Positions 36,221-44,032 of a stretch of DNA of 64,000 nt are shown piece after piece (the stretch's first letter is position 1; the number at the start of each line of letters is the position of its first letter). Source of the DNA: Venatoribacter pacificus (GTDB lineage Bacteria > Pseudomonadota > Gammaproteobacteria > Pseudomonadales > Oceanobacteraceae); contig NZ_JAOANI010000022.1 in assembly GCF_025318105.1 (NCBI RefSeq), positions 124,001 through 188,000 on the forward strand, read 5' to 3'. The notes below the pieces were generated by a model. The model was not told where the DNA came from. It saw only the letters and a list, made by a program, of their open reading frames with translations, and made no database searches. The position numbers and the translations under genes are program-made.

Positions 36221-36892
36221 ATGAACCTGAAGCTCAATACCGCAATGCTGATTCTTATGCCTGTTATTCTGACACTGGGAAAATATGGCCTGTCCCTGAC
36301 GAACGGCACCCTGCCACATTTACCGATGTCATCACTGGCCATTCTCATTCCAGTCCTAATGGCTGGTGGAGCGGCATGGCTCATCAGCCGCTCGCCAGCC
36401 TTCGCTATCGCATGGGCGATGGCTACCCTGCCGCTTTCCGTTGCCGTGAACTCCCGACTGATTGCCATGAAGACCGGCCCACAATGGATGCAAGGCCTAG
36501 CCAAAGCAGAGGGAATGCAGTTCTTCAATACTTTCCTAAGTAATCTGGGCTGGGTCGCTATTATCGTGACCGTCATTGTACTGCTGGTGTTCCGAGAAGA
36601 TGTGAAGGCCACACTGCAGAACAAGCTGATACTGATCGCCACTATCGTTGCACTGGCTCTGCTGGCTCTGGAGCATCATTGGATATTCGTATTCATGATG
36701 ACCGCTCCTCTCTTCACTTCGTATCGCTCGTGGGGCAGCGTTCTGCCCTATCTGGCTCTGGTAGCCTTGGGAAGCTCGCTCATGTTCAAAGGCAATAGCC
36801 TGTTTGCCATTGGCGTTGTGCTCTTCCCTGCGTCCCTTGGCATAGCCTGGCTTATTCACTGGCTGAAGAAGCCGACTGAAGCCACCGCCTGA
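36221..36892 (+). CDS. Multi-pass membrane protein (island cargo)
   Basis: 223 residues, mostly hydrophobic, with about six or seven predicted membrane helices (for example AMLILMPVILTLG, LAILIPVLMAGGAAWLIS, VAIIVTVIVLLVF, ILIATIVALALLALEHHWIFVFMM, FAIGVVLFPASLGIAWLIHWL). I recognise no family. It starts 2 bases past the lipoprotein gene, so the two are probably made together and may form an envelope complex. Confidence 0.8.
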   Translation: MNLKLNTAMLILMPVILTLGKYGLSLTNGTLPHLPMSSLAILIPVLMAGGAAWLISRSPAFAIAWAMATLPLSVAVNSRLIAMKTGPQWMQGLAKAEGMQFFNTFLSNLGWVAIIVTVIVLLVFREDVKATLQNKLILIATIVALALLALEHHWIFVFMMTAPLFTSYRSWGSVLPYLALVALGSSLMFKGNSLFAIGVVLFPASLGIAWLIHWLKKPTEATA

Positions 36893-36903
36893 TCCTCCCT
36901 CTA

Positions 36904-36924
36904 AGCGGGCGCTCTCTGCCCGCT
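36904..36924 (+). terminator. Hairpin after the membrane protein gene
   Basis: AGCGGGC and GCCCGCT arms with a 7-base loop, 11 bases past the stop. There is no adjacent T run, though T-rich sequence follows about 40 bases on. A weak terminator or a processing structure. Confidence 0.4.
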
Positions 36925-37036
36925 ATGCTCATACTCCCTATCGACCTATTCATTTTAATTCTTTTTTGTTTTTTTCAGTTCAGTTCTGTGCGCTCACCTT
37001 AAAATAATTACAGGAAGCTATTAAGGAATAAACACA

Positions 37037-37183
37037 TTGAAAACCAACCGTATTACACGAGTCAGGAAGGCTCAAATTATCGCCCTCAGAGATGAGGGAT
37101 ACACCCACCAATACATTGCCGAGAAGGTCGGATGTCATCGCAACACCGTCGGCACGGTACTCAGAGACGCGAGAATTAAATGA
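37037..37183 (+). CDS. 48-residue helix-turn-helix protein
   Basis: TTG start with AAGGA 9 bases upstream. The product reads KAQIIALRDEGYTHQYIAEK then VGCHRNTVGTVLRDARIK, a compact helix-turn-helix like the DNA-binding ends of Hin-type recombinases and transposase regulators. It is followed after 7 bases by the next small ORF. It may regulate replication or excision of the island. Confidence 0.65.
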   Translation: MKTNRITRVRKAQIIALRDEGYTHQYIAEKVGCHRNTVGTVLRDARIK

Positions 37184-37190
37184 GGACAGC

Positions 37191-37376
37191 ATGTACCTGA
37201 AATTGAAGGGAGGGACATATACGTCCCTGCTCACAGAAGCCAATGCACACGGAATGTCGTTGGCCGCATATATCAACCGCTTACTAGAAATAAAATTAAT
37301 CCAACAAGGATGTACTGATGGAACTGCACGAATTGAACGAGCTGGCCATGACGGCCAGAGCCAACGAATGGGCTGA
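37191..37376 (+). CDS. 61-residue possible ribbon-helix-helix protein
   Basis: MYLKLKGGTYTSLLTEANAH then GMSLAAYINRLLEIKLIQ: a short strand followed by two helices, the pattern of ribbon-helix-helix proteins. AGGA lies 8 bases before the ATG. Its last 59 bases overlap the start of the next gene in another frame, suggesting coupled translation. Its C-terminal tail is out of pattern and may be fortuitous. Confidence 0.5.
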   Translation: MYLKLKGGTYTSLLTEANAHGMSLAAYINRLLEIKLIQQGCTDGTARIERAGHDGQSQRMG

Positions 37377-38700
37377 CCAAGAACACGCAAACGGCTGGTG
37401 CTGGTACACCGGAGAAGAGCGCATAGCCCCGTATCTCTGGAACCCCAGAACCGGCACCCGGAATACCGTTGAGGCAATGTTGCTGAAGGCACACCAACTG
37501 GGTATAGAAAAAACGAAGGCGTATGACGCTCTCCGCCGAGAACTACAAACTGTCGATGGCGTCCGTTTCGCTCCGGGAATGCCACAATTTTTAGAAGAAA
37601 ATGGCTGCGTATTCCTGAATACCTTCCGAAGCATGGAGGACGCCGTATCTGATATATATGGAGAAGTTGAGGAAATCGAAGTCGAACCATTCATGGAATT
37701 CATTAATCGCCTAACCATGAATGATCACGATAGAGAGTGGCTGCTGTGCTGGATGGCCCACATGATCCAGAAGCCACAGGAAAGGCCGAGTGTGCACCCT
37801 CTGTTTCGAAGCCAGCACGGCATAGGCAAGAACGTGCTCGTGGAGCATGTCCTGAACCGGCTGCTGGCAGGCCATACCAGCACCAACAGCCTACGTCAGA
37901 TCAACAGCGAGCACAGTGAGAGTGTGGCGAACAACCTGCTGGTATTCGTCGATGAGAGCAAGGCAAAAGGGCTGAATGTCTATCTACAGCTGAAAAGCAT
38001 TCTGGCATCGAAGTTCGCCACAATCAGTCCGAAGTACGTCAGAGAGTATCAACAGCAGATATACGCACGCTTCATGTTCGCGGATAACACTGAGGGGCGA
38101 GCCTTCACTATCGAGCAGGATGACCGCCGCATCTACGTTATGGAGTATGTAATTCATGAACTGGACAAGCAGGAGACTCAGGAATTCATCCGCGACTTCC
38201 TCGCGTGGTGGCCACACGGATGGGCAGATGTGTACTGTTATCTTAAACAGTACGACATCTCAGCGTGGAACCCTTTTGATTGCCCAATGACGCCAGCCAA
38301 GCGTGACTACTTGGATATGTGTACAGACCAATTGGAGAACCTGATTGCTAAATATCAGGCCGACACCCAACGCATGACAATTACTGAACATAGCTGGAAC
38401 AGCTTCATCAATACACAAGGCTTCTCATATGAAGAAAGTGAGAATTACCGGTGGACGAAGCTGCATCTCAACAGGGAGCTATCCTTCCGGCGAAAACTGG
38501 AGGATGTTGGCTTCAGAGAAAAGAATGCGTCAAAAAGGATTAATGGCCGCCAGCGGCGGAAGAAGGCGTGGATTCTGACTAGTCACGGACAGCCCAGCGA
38601 ATATGACCTGATTGAACGAGAGGACTCCCGCATCCTGAGGGAAAGTGAGGAAGCCATTCCCGAGGATGCGCTACCAGAAAGTCAGATCTACACGGTGTAA
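37318..38700 (+). CDS. Primase/SF3-helicase-like protein (DUF5906 type)
   Basis: 460 residues. The middle has a P-loop-like SQHGIGKN (165-172) after HPLFR, and NNLLVFVDES (205-214) as Walker B, then a sensor-like region (RFMFADN) and the basic tail GRQRRKKAW. This fits the SF3-type helicase/primase-associated ATPases of phages and satellites. The Walker A residue after Lys is Asn, not Ser/Thr, so ATPase activity is uncertain. The N-terminus (WCWYTGEERIAPYLWNPRTG) may be a small DNA-binding part. Probably the island's replication protein. Confidence 0.65.
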   Translation: MELHELNELAMTARANEWADQEHANGWCWYTGEERIAPYLWNPRTGTRNTVEAMLLKAHQLGIEKTKAYDALRRELQTVDGVRFAPGMPQFLEENGCVFLNTFRSMEDAVSDIYGEVEEIEVEPFMEFINRLTMNDHDREWLLCWMAHMIQKPQERPSVHPLFRSQHGIGKNVLVEHVLNRLLAGHTSTNSLRQINSEHSESVANNLLVFVDESKAKGLNVYLQLKSILASKFATISPKYVREYQQQIYARFMFADNTEGRAFTIEQDDRRIYVMEYVIHELDKQETQEFIRDFLAWWPHGWADVYCYLKQYDISAWNPFDCPMTPAKRDYLDMCTDQLENLIAKYQADTQRMTITEHSWNSFINTQGFSYEESENYRWTKLHLNRELSFRRKLEDVGFREKNASKRINGRQRRKKAWILTSHGQPSEYDLIEREDSRILRESEEAIPEDALPESQIYTV

Positions 38701-39024
38701 CCATCTATTAGGAAGGGAGGCCGCAACCCCGATCACCCCTATCACAGAAAAGGGCCGGAGATATTGCCAATCCGGCCTTTGGAAAAATGACTGAGGATCG
38801 TGGGCAACACCTATCACTCACTGGATCAAACCCATATCAAGGGGTATCACTTTCCTCTTAGGGCCGCGTTATAAGTACAACGGTAAGCACCCTGCCTACC
38901 GTCATTCTTTGAACCATGCCCTAGTGGGAGACTTCTCCCGACCTGAAATTATCTCCCAATAGAGTCCATTCCAGGCTTTTGAGAGACATCTCCCACTGGG
39001 CCTAGAGTCTATTGGGAGGCCACT
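38701..39024 (+). promoter_or_regulatory. Gene-free stretch with res-like repeats before the resolvase
   Basis: It holds a terminator-like hairpin (38748-38780, GGGCCGGA/TCCGGCC with one bulge). Toward the resolvase there are four copies of TCTCCCA/TGGGAGA in both orientations: 38925-38939 (two facing halves), 38952-38958, 38989-38995 and 39012-39018. The last two units resemble inverted subsites. This layout fits a res site or operator for the resolvase. Confidence 0.5.
38748..38780 (+). terminator. Terminator after the primase-like gene
   Basis: AAAGGGCCGGA and TCCGGCCTTT arms, one bulged G, 11-base loop. Confidence 0.6.
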
Positions 39025-39600
39025 ATGGCAATCATCGGTTACGCCCGCGTATCAACCACCGGGCAATCACTCACCGCTCAACTCGAAGCACTGTCATCCT
39101 GCGACAAGGTCTTTCAGGAAAAGGTCAGCGGTAGCAAGACAGACCGGCCTGAACTGGTCGCGGCACTGGACTACATGAGGGACGGAGACGAGTTCATCGT
39201 CACTAAGCTGGATCGACTGGCGCGCAACACCAGTCACCTGCTGGAGATCGTCGATAAACTGAACGCGAAGGGTATCACCCTGAAGATCCTGAATATCGGC
39301 ATTGATACCGGTACGCCAACCGGCAAGCTGATGCTCACTATGATCGGAGCCATCGCCACCTTCGAGCGGGAAATGATGCTGGAACGACAGGCTGAAGGTA
39401 TCGCTCAGGCCAAAGCGAAGGGTCTGTATAAAGGGAGGAAGCCGACAGCACGGAGTAAGGCCAGCGAGCTGAAGGCTCTGTTGGCAGCCGGTGCATCTAA
39501 GCGGCAGGCTGCCAAAGAACTGGGAGTCAGCGAATCTAGCATCTATAGGTTACTCTTAGGAGTAGCAACTGAGAATAAACCCGAGCAGCGCCCTTCGTAG
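39025..39600 (+). CDS. Serine resolvase/invertase
   Basis: 191 residues. The catalytic domain starts MAIIGYARVSTTGQS with the nucleophile S10, then KLDRLARNTSHLLEIVD and the long E-helix GAIATFEREMMLERQAEGI. The C-terminal helix-turn-helix is SKRQAAKELGVSESSIYRLL. This is the small Tn3-resolvase/Hin type, able to resolve multimers or invert a segment. No invertible pair of sites is evident. It probably acts on the repeats just upstream. Confidence 0.93.
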   Translation: MAIIGYARVSTTGQSLTAQLEALSSCDKVFQEKVSGSKTDRPELVAALDYMRDGDEFIVTKLDRLARNTSHLLEIVDKLNAKGITLKILNIGIDTGTPTGKLMLTMIGAIATFEREMMLERQAEGIAQAKAKGLYKGRKPTARSKASELKALLAAGASKRQAAKELGVSESSIYRLLLGVATENKPEQRPS

Positions 39601-39901
39601 GCTTGAAAAGCCTAGAGTACCTCTGAATCATTCTGTATAGCTTCGCCGAGATCGCCACTGAATGATTCAGAGGTGCCCTAGAGTAGACTTTAGTCTTCCA
39701 TCTATTAGCAGATACACTGAGAGCTAGATAGTAAAAAAACATGAAATGTATAGTTAGTCGCAATCAACGCACTTAAGCTCATGGTAAAAATGGGCTGATG
39801 GGTCTAGGATCAAAGCTGAGATTAACCAGTTTTGAACTTTTGATTGACGGATCGGTCAATACTTGTACAATGTCGCGCCTGTTAGTGAAAGGAGTCAGGT
39901 T
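39601..39901. repeat. Inverted repeat and promoter region past the resolvase
   Basis: ACCTCTGAATCATTC (39619-39633) and its exact reverse complement (39660-39674) face each other across 26 bases; the outer CTAGAG flanks also match partly. A small AGGCTTGAAAAGCCT hairpin precedes them. No T run follows. Further on are TTGACG (39844-39849) and TACAAT (39866-39871) at 16-base spacing, the promoter of the next gene. Confidence 0.6.
39843..39871 (+). promoter_or_regulatory. Sigma-70-type promoter with overlapping operator-like repeat
   Basis: TTGACG, 16 bases, TACAAT. The -35 box is embedded in ATTGAC-N6-GTCAAT, a dyad suited to a repressor. The gene start is 31 bases after the -10 box. Confidence 0.6.
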
Positions 39902-40243
39902 GTGAACAGTGTATTGAGGGATCCCCGTGAAGAAGTTTCTGAGCTTCATCATGAGATTGTACGTGTTGGAAACATGTTTCTAAAACAAGTGGAAAAGTAT
40001 TCGATCTTAGAGCTCAAGGAGCATGACGATCCCACGTATGAAGATGTAGCAAAGGCTGCTCGATTGATGTCGCAGCTTCTTGAGGAAATTGCTTCTATCG
40101 GTGTCTACGGGGAAGAGAGGTTAGCATCAAATGCAGCTCAGGCTGCACTTTTCATGGAAAGAATGGCTATAGCCATTAGTAAGTGCAATCAAGAAGCTCT
40201 AGATGTGGCTGTATCAGAGCTCAAAGGTATGGCCTTAATTTAA
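39902..40243 (+). CDS. Hypothetical island protein, 113 residues
   Basis: GTG start with AAAGGAG 7 bases upstream and a good promoter before it. The product is acidic and helical (DPREEVSELHHEIVRVGNMF, AARLMSQLLEEIASIGVYGE, AAQAALFMERMAIAISK) without membrane or DNA-binding motifs. I recognise no family. With the next small ORF it forms a cassette just inside attR, a typical cargo position. Confidence 0.65.
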   Translation: MNSVLRDPREEVSELHHEIVRVGNMFLKQVEKYSILELKEHDDPTYEDVAKAARLMSQLLEEIASIGVYGEERLASNAAQAALFMERMAIAISKCNQEALDVAVSELKGMALI

Positions 40244-40261
40244 AACTAAAGGGGTAATAGT

Positions 40262-40393
40262 ATGAAACAACTGTCTAGTCACGAACGTGCACGGCTGCAA
40301 AAGCTGATCCGTGAGGGAAAAGCTGCTGTATCCCGTATTGAAAAGAACCTGACCATGGTTAACGAGCGTCTATCAAGAAAGAACGCCGCCTAA
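40262..40393 (+). CDS. 43-residue basic coiled-coil peptide
   Basis: MKQLSSHERARLQKLIREGK then AAVSRIEKNLTMVNERLSRKNAA: one highly charged helix. A purine-rich AAAGGGG precedes the ATG. It begins 18 bases past the 113-residue gene and is followed by a terminator, so it closes a two-gene operon. Confidence 0.55.
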   Translation: MKQLSSHERARLQKLIREGKAAVSRIEKNLTMVNERLSRKNAA

Positions 40394-40412
40394 TACAGGT
40401 TGCATGGTTTAG

Positions 40413-40439
40413 AAAGCCTCCCTTAAGGAGGCTTTTTTT
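40413..40439 (+). terminator. Terminator of the two-gene cassette
   Basis: GCCTCC-CTTAA-GGAGGC stem-loop followed by seven T. Confidence 0.88.
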
Positions 40440-40556
40440 ATGTCAAAATGAAATAAGAATACATGGTACACTTTTGGCACACATCTCCATCAACCACGAT
40501 GGTCTGAAGGGCTACCAACCCGCATGATACGTGGCTTCTATGATAGCTGTGCCCTG

Positions 40557-40574
40557 TCCGCCTCTGGGCACCAC
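40557..40574 (+). repeat. Island right attachment site (attR)
   Basis: Exact 18-base copy of the tRNA-Phe 3' end (TCCGCCTCTGGGCACCAC). A second TGGTACAC-type motif (40464-40471), also found next to the integrase at 31802-31809, lies 86 bases inside and may be an integrase arm site. Confidence 0.9.
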
Positions 40575-40586
40575 GAATATTAAAGA

Positions 40587-40614
40587 GCCCGCATAGCAAT
40601 ATGCGGGCTTTTTT
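40587..40614 (+). terminator. Terminator just outside attR
   Basis: GCCCGCAT-AGCAAT-ATGCGGGC perfect hairpin and six T. It is either the original tRNA-Phe terminator or that of an older inserted element. Confidence 0.8.
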
Positions 40615-40720
40615 ATTGCCTTTATGCAACGTCATCTCACTGTTCGATTCATCAGGGCCATCCATGGCCCTGCCCCTGCGGGCAGCCTGCGGCTGTGCAA
40701 ATCAGTGCCGGACAGAGTGG

Positions 40721-40736
40721 TCCGCCCCTAGCACCA
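40721..40736 (+). repeat. Degenerate third att copy
   Basis: TCCGCCCCTAGCACCA matches the tRNA end with one deletion and two changes. It is followed by an AAGAGCCGCACTAATGCGGG hairpin and the sequence GGCTGCCACACATATGGTAC, mirroring the layout right of attL. Confidence 0.7.
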
Positions 40737-40809
40737 ACCATTTCAAGAGCCGCACTAATGCGGGGCTTTTTATGCCCGCCGTTCAGGCTGCCACACATAT
40801 GGTACACAT

Positions 40810-40968
40810 TTTCTGATCAGGCGCGGTTCGGTTTCCGACTTCAATCGTCGATTACACGGTAAAGGCCTCTGCTTCTCTCTGAAAGTTACTGAGAAAAAGC
40901 AGACCAAAGAGCACGCGTTTTTAAAAAAGAACAAGACCAGAACGCCAAGAGGCAAACGGGACAAATAA
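40810..40968 (+). pseudogene. 5' relic of a related tyrosine integrase
   Basis: Translation in the frame of 40813 gives LIRRGSVSDFNRRLHG and FSLKVTEKKQTKEHA, closely matching the first 45 residues of the intact integrase (LIRRGSIYYFNRRLHG, LSLKLTDRKQAQEHA). The region of the GTG start is deleted and a stop ends the frame at 40968. The rest of the gene is gone. From here to 41160 I see only A+T-rich sequence without a gene. Confidence 0.8.
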
Positions 40969-41160
40969 AAAACAACAGCCGAACCGATAGCCCGAGAGTT
41001 GGTAATGATGTCAAATTTACTGGCCCTAACATTGGCGATGCACGCTATTTCAATAACAACACCAACGACAGTTATTTCAAAACATCGACTCATTCACTAC
41101 ATAATTTTAACGCAATCATTTTTATTATTCATAAAGTCATTTCACTCTATCCATGAATAG

Positions 41161-42300
41161 CTAAAAAACCCTTGCTAATAACTGAATTGCTGCATTTAAA
41201 TCTTCTGGCTTGCAATAACTAAAGTTAAGTCTGATGGCCGGAGATTTAATGTCATCAGCACTATAAAAAACATCTCCTGGCACAACGGCTACGCCTTTCT
41301 CCAAAGCCTTTTTTGCAATTTCCATTGGATCTCCCTGAGCAAGCCTCAGCCAGAGAAACATCCCACCCTCAACTTCCGCATATGATACCTCTGGCGGAAG
41401 ATGCTGATTAATTGCCTGAGCCAGCGCCAGGTAACGCTGGCGATAGTGGATTCGAACATTACGGAGATGCGCTTCAAATTCGGGGTGAGTGAAAACTTCC
41501 AGCATAACAGCCTGCATCGGTAAACTGCTATGCAAATCAGATGTCTGTTTAACTCTTATCAGGTGAGCAATCCATTCTTCGGGCCCGGTTACAGAGCCAA
41601 GCCGTAAACCCGGCGCTGATATTTTTGATGATGACCGTAACACCATGGCGTTCTCGGGGCAGAAAGATGATACGAGGGGAAGATGTTCACCTGAAAACCG
41701 CAAGTCCCGATAAGGGGCATCTTCAATCAGCGTAACATTAAAAGCCTGGCACAATTTTGCGACGTCTTTCCGTGTTTGTAATGACCAGCTGATGCCCGTT
41801 GGGTTATGGAAATCAGGTACGGCATAAAACAGTTTGACCGACCTTGATGCAAATAATTGTTCCAGCGCCATGAGAGCCGGGCCGTTTGACGTCTGCACTA
41901 CAGTATTAATGTTTGCCTGTGCCAGAGTGAATACCTGCAAAGCACCGAGATAACTCGGAGCTTCCAGCACAATGTGATCCCCTGGATTAATGTACGTTCT
42001 GGCAATAAGGTCTAATCCCTGCTGAGAACCGGTTGTCACCAGCGCGCCATGCGACGTTTTAAGATCGCTAGTTACTCTCAGGTGGTCCAGCAGCGGCGCA
42101 TACCCACGCGTCTCGCCATACTGAAAAACCTGTTTATTACCTGCCACCTTAATCAGCGCTTCCTGCAACAAGGCATGGGGAAATAAATCCGCCGCAGGCA
42201 GACCTCCGGCTAAGGATATAACGCCATCAGCAGTGGCCGCCCGGAGAATTTCACGTATATAGGATGAGCGAAGCTGTTGTACATGTCTTGCCGTCTGCAT
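41161..42300 (-). CDS. PLP-dependent aminotransferase, class I fold
   Basis: 379 residues from MQTARHVQQLRSSYIREIL, with GGAGAG just upstream. This is the fold-type I aminotransferase of the 2-aminoadipate/MocR-catalytic group: LAGGLPAADLFP, TTGSQQGLDLIAR, PDFHNPTG, EDAPYRDL and the PLP lysine K226 (SSSKISAPGLRLG), then FSYCKPEDL at the end. The substrate cannot be read; LysN-like or aromatic/branched-chain activity is possible. It is divergent from an AraC-type regulator that probably controls it. Confidence 0.87.
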   Translation of the reverse strand: MQTARHVQQLRSSYIREILRAATADGVISLAGGLPAADLFPHALLQEALIKVAGNKQVFQYGETRGYAPLLDHLRVTSDLKTSHGALVTTGSQQGLDLIARTYINPGDHIVLEAPSYLGALQVFTLAQANINTVVQTSNGPALMALEQLFASRSVKLFYAVPDFHNPTGISWSLQTRKDVAKLCQAFNVTLIEDAPYRDLRFSGEHLPLVSSFCPENAMVLRSSSKISAPGLRLGSVTGPEEWIAHLIRVKQTSDLHSSLPMQAVMLEVFTHPEFEAHLRNVRIHYRQRYLALAQAINQHLPPEVSYAEVEGGMFLWLRLAQGDPMEIAKKALEKGVAVVPGDVFYSADDIKSPAIRLNFSYCKPEDLNAAIQLLARVF

Positions 42301-42402
42301 ATGGCTCTCCGCCTGTCTCAATTCTGTTATTAGTACTAAAAGACGGTATTGATAATATACTCCTCAAATAATCGATAGATTGTTGGTATAACGCACATCC
42401 AT

Positions 42403-42436
42403 TGTCGAAATATGCGCTTTCACATGTCGATATATG
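42403..42436 (+). promoter_or_regulatory. Direct repeats before the AraC-type gene
   Basis: TGTCGAAATATG (42403-42414) and TGTCGATATATG (42425-42436), one mismatch, 22 bases apart, about two helical turns. This is the usual geometry of an AraC-family operator. It lies between the divergent aminotransferase and regulator genes. Confidence 0.55.
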
Positions 42437-42455
42437 ATGTCAGGGAGGAAATCTG

Positions 42456-43325
42456 TTGGACTATCATCAACGATCGCGGATAAATAATGTGCTGTACGCT
42501 ATCCACAAAGACATCTCAGCAGAACTGACCGCTAAAACATTGGCAGACGTTGCCTCTTATTCCGAGCAGCACTTTCACCGGATTTTTCGTCAAGTTGTTG
42601 GTGAATCTGTTCATCAATACATCCGCCGCACACGGCTGGAACATGCCGCCAACCAACTGATATTTGAGCACCGCAGCAGCGTTCAGGAAATTGCCGAAAA
42701 GTGTGGCTTCCATTCGGTATCCTCATTCAGTCATGCGTTTAAGCAACTGTTTTCCGTTTCACCAGGAGCCTGGCGCTCTACCGGAAGCAAAAGCAGCGAG
42801 CCGCCTTATCTGAACGATCCGGAAATTGCAGCCGGCTATCAGCGGGTACAGAGTCGGGAGTTACCTCAACCGGATATTGTTACCCTGAAAAACCAGCCCG
42901 TTGCCTATGTCAGACACCAGGGCTATGGGCGAAACATTCGTCAGGCCTGGCAGACACTACAAGCCTGGGCGGCATCAGAAGGACGCAATAGCACACAACA
43001 AATCGCACTCCACCATAGCAATCCGGCCTGGGTGCCTCTGCCCAAATGCCGTTATGTTGCATGCATTGGCATTGAAAAGCCGCTCACTCGCAGCGGAGTT
43101 GTGAACAGCATGGTTATTCCTGGAGGTGTGCATGCAGCATTTCGTCTGGAAGGCTGCTATGGCGATTTATTACCTTATCTGAGTCGTATTATGGAGGAAT
43201 GGCTCCCTCAGTCCGGTTTTAAAATGCAAACGACTCCAGCATTGGTCTGCTATGAAAAGAATCATTTTTTAGCTGAAGATGCTCATTTCAGGCTGGTCTT
43301 CAATTTGCCGGTTTCACTGATGTAA
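42456..43325 (+). CDS. AraC-family regulator with GyrI-like effector domain
   Basis: 289 residues from a TTG with GGGAGGAA 7 bases upstream. The N-terminal AraC double helix-turn-helix is complete (ELTAKTLADVASYSEQHFHRIFRQ, VQEIAEKCGFHSVSSFSHAFKQLFSVSPGAWR). The C-terminal half (about 135-289) is a GyrI/Rob-type ligand-binding domain (VAYVRHQGYGRNIRQAWQTL, GGVHAAFRLEGCYGDL). Such proteins sense small hydrophobic compounds. It probably regulates itself and the aminotransferase. Confidence 0.9.
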   Translation: MDYHQRSRINNVLYAIHKDISAELTAKTLADVASYSEQHFHRIFRQVVGESVHQYIRRTRLEHAANQLIFEHRSSVQEIAEKCGFHSVSSFSHAFKQLFSVSPGAWRSTGSKSSEPPYLNDPEIAAGYQRVQSRELPQPDIVTLKNQPVAYVRHQGYGRNIRQAWQTLQAWAASEGRNSTQQIALHHSNPAWVPLPKCRYVACIGIEKPLTRSGVVNSMVIPGGVHAAFRLEGCYGDLLPYLSRIMEEWLPQSGFKMQTTPALVCYEKNHFLAEDAHFRLVFNLPVSLM

Positions 43326-43764
43326 AGCCGTGGACAGATCAAACCAACACTGGCTGATGCTGCAACTCAGGACATTTGCCAAACACAAGGCATAAGCCCT
43401 CTATAGCAGAACAGACCGATTCAGCACCTCAGGAACTTCCGCCTAAGGAGCGATAACAGAAGTGAGTTAGCACGCTCAGAGGCTATATACCGTGCTCTTC
43501 AATATACTGATACACCTCAAGCATAATCAGACTGAACTTAATAGCTTTAATCTATAAGCTGTCCAATATATAAACTTAAAAAGCATTTGGGCTTTGATCA
43601 CAAGCAGTCATCAAATCCAGCGTGATGCAGCTGCATGAGCCAATCTCCTAGCCTCCTTCACTCGGATTTTCATCAGGCCCCTGATTGATCATTTTTTAAA
43701 CAATTTAAACGGGTGTTACAAAGCGTGCGGGACAGGGGGATTTTTCTTCAACTTATGCTCAAAG

Positions 43765-43787
43765 TTATCCACAGATTCTGTGGGTAA
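43765..43787. promoter_or_regulatory. Inverted pair of DnaA-box-like sequences, first
   Basis: A consensus DnaA box (TTATCCACA) and a one-mismatch box on the other strand, separated by five bases. Confidence 0.6.
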
Positions 43788-44032
43788 CGCGTAACACGAA
43801 CGCCATATAAAGTGTTTCAGTGCTAAAAACAACACTTAATTCTGCCCGATTTTAAAAAATATCCCTTGCATTGATGCCCTGCCGGCAAATCGGTCCTAAG
43901 CGCAAAAAAATACTGGAAAAGCCTTGATTTTCAAGGCTTTCCGCCGATTTGAATAATGCGCCGCCGGCGTATTCGGCGTGCGTGTCAGGCATTCTGCGGG
44001 CTGCAGACAGTTATCGTCAGCTTATCCCTTAG

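Noticed and set aside
36157..36543. 128-codon frame overlapping the lipoprotein and membrane genes
   Set aside because: Runs in another frame through the membrane-protein gene, with unlikely composition and no ribosome-binding site.
38925..39674. Invertible DNA segment flanking the resolvase
   Set aside because: The repeats before and after the resolvase gene differ in sequence, so no matched pair of inversion sites is present.
40601..41093. Frames on both strands between the island and the aminotransferase
   Set aside because: They run across att relics, a terminator and the integrase remnant; none has motif support.
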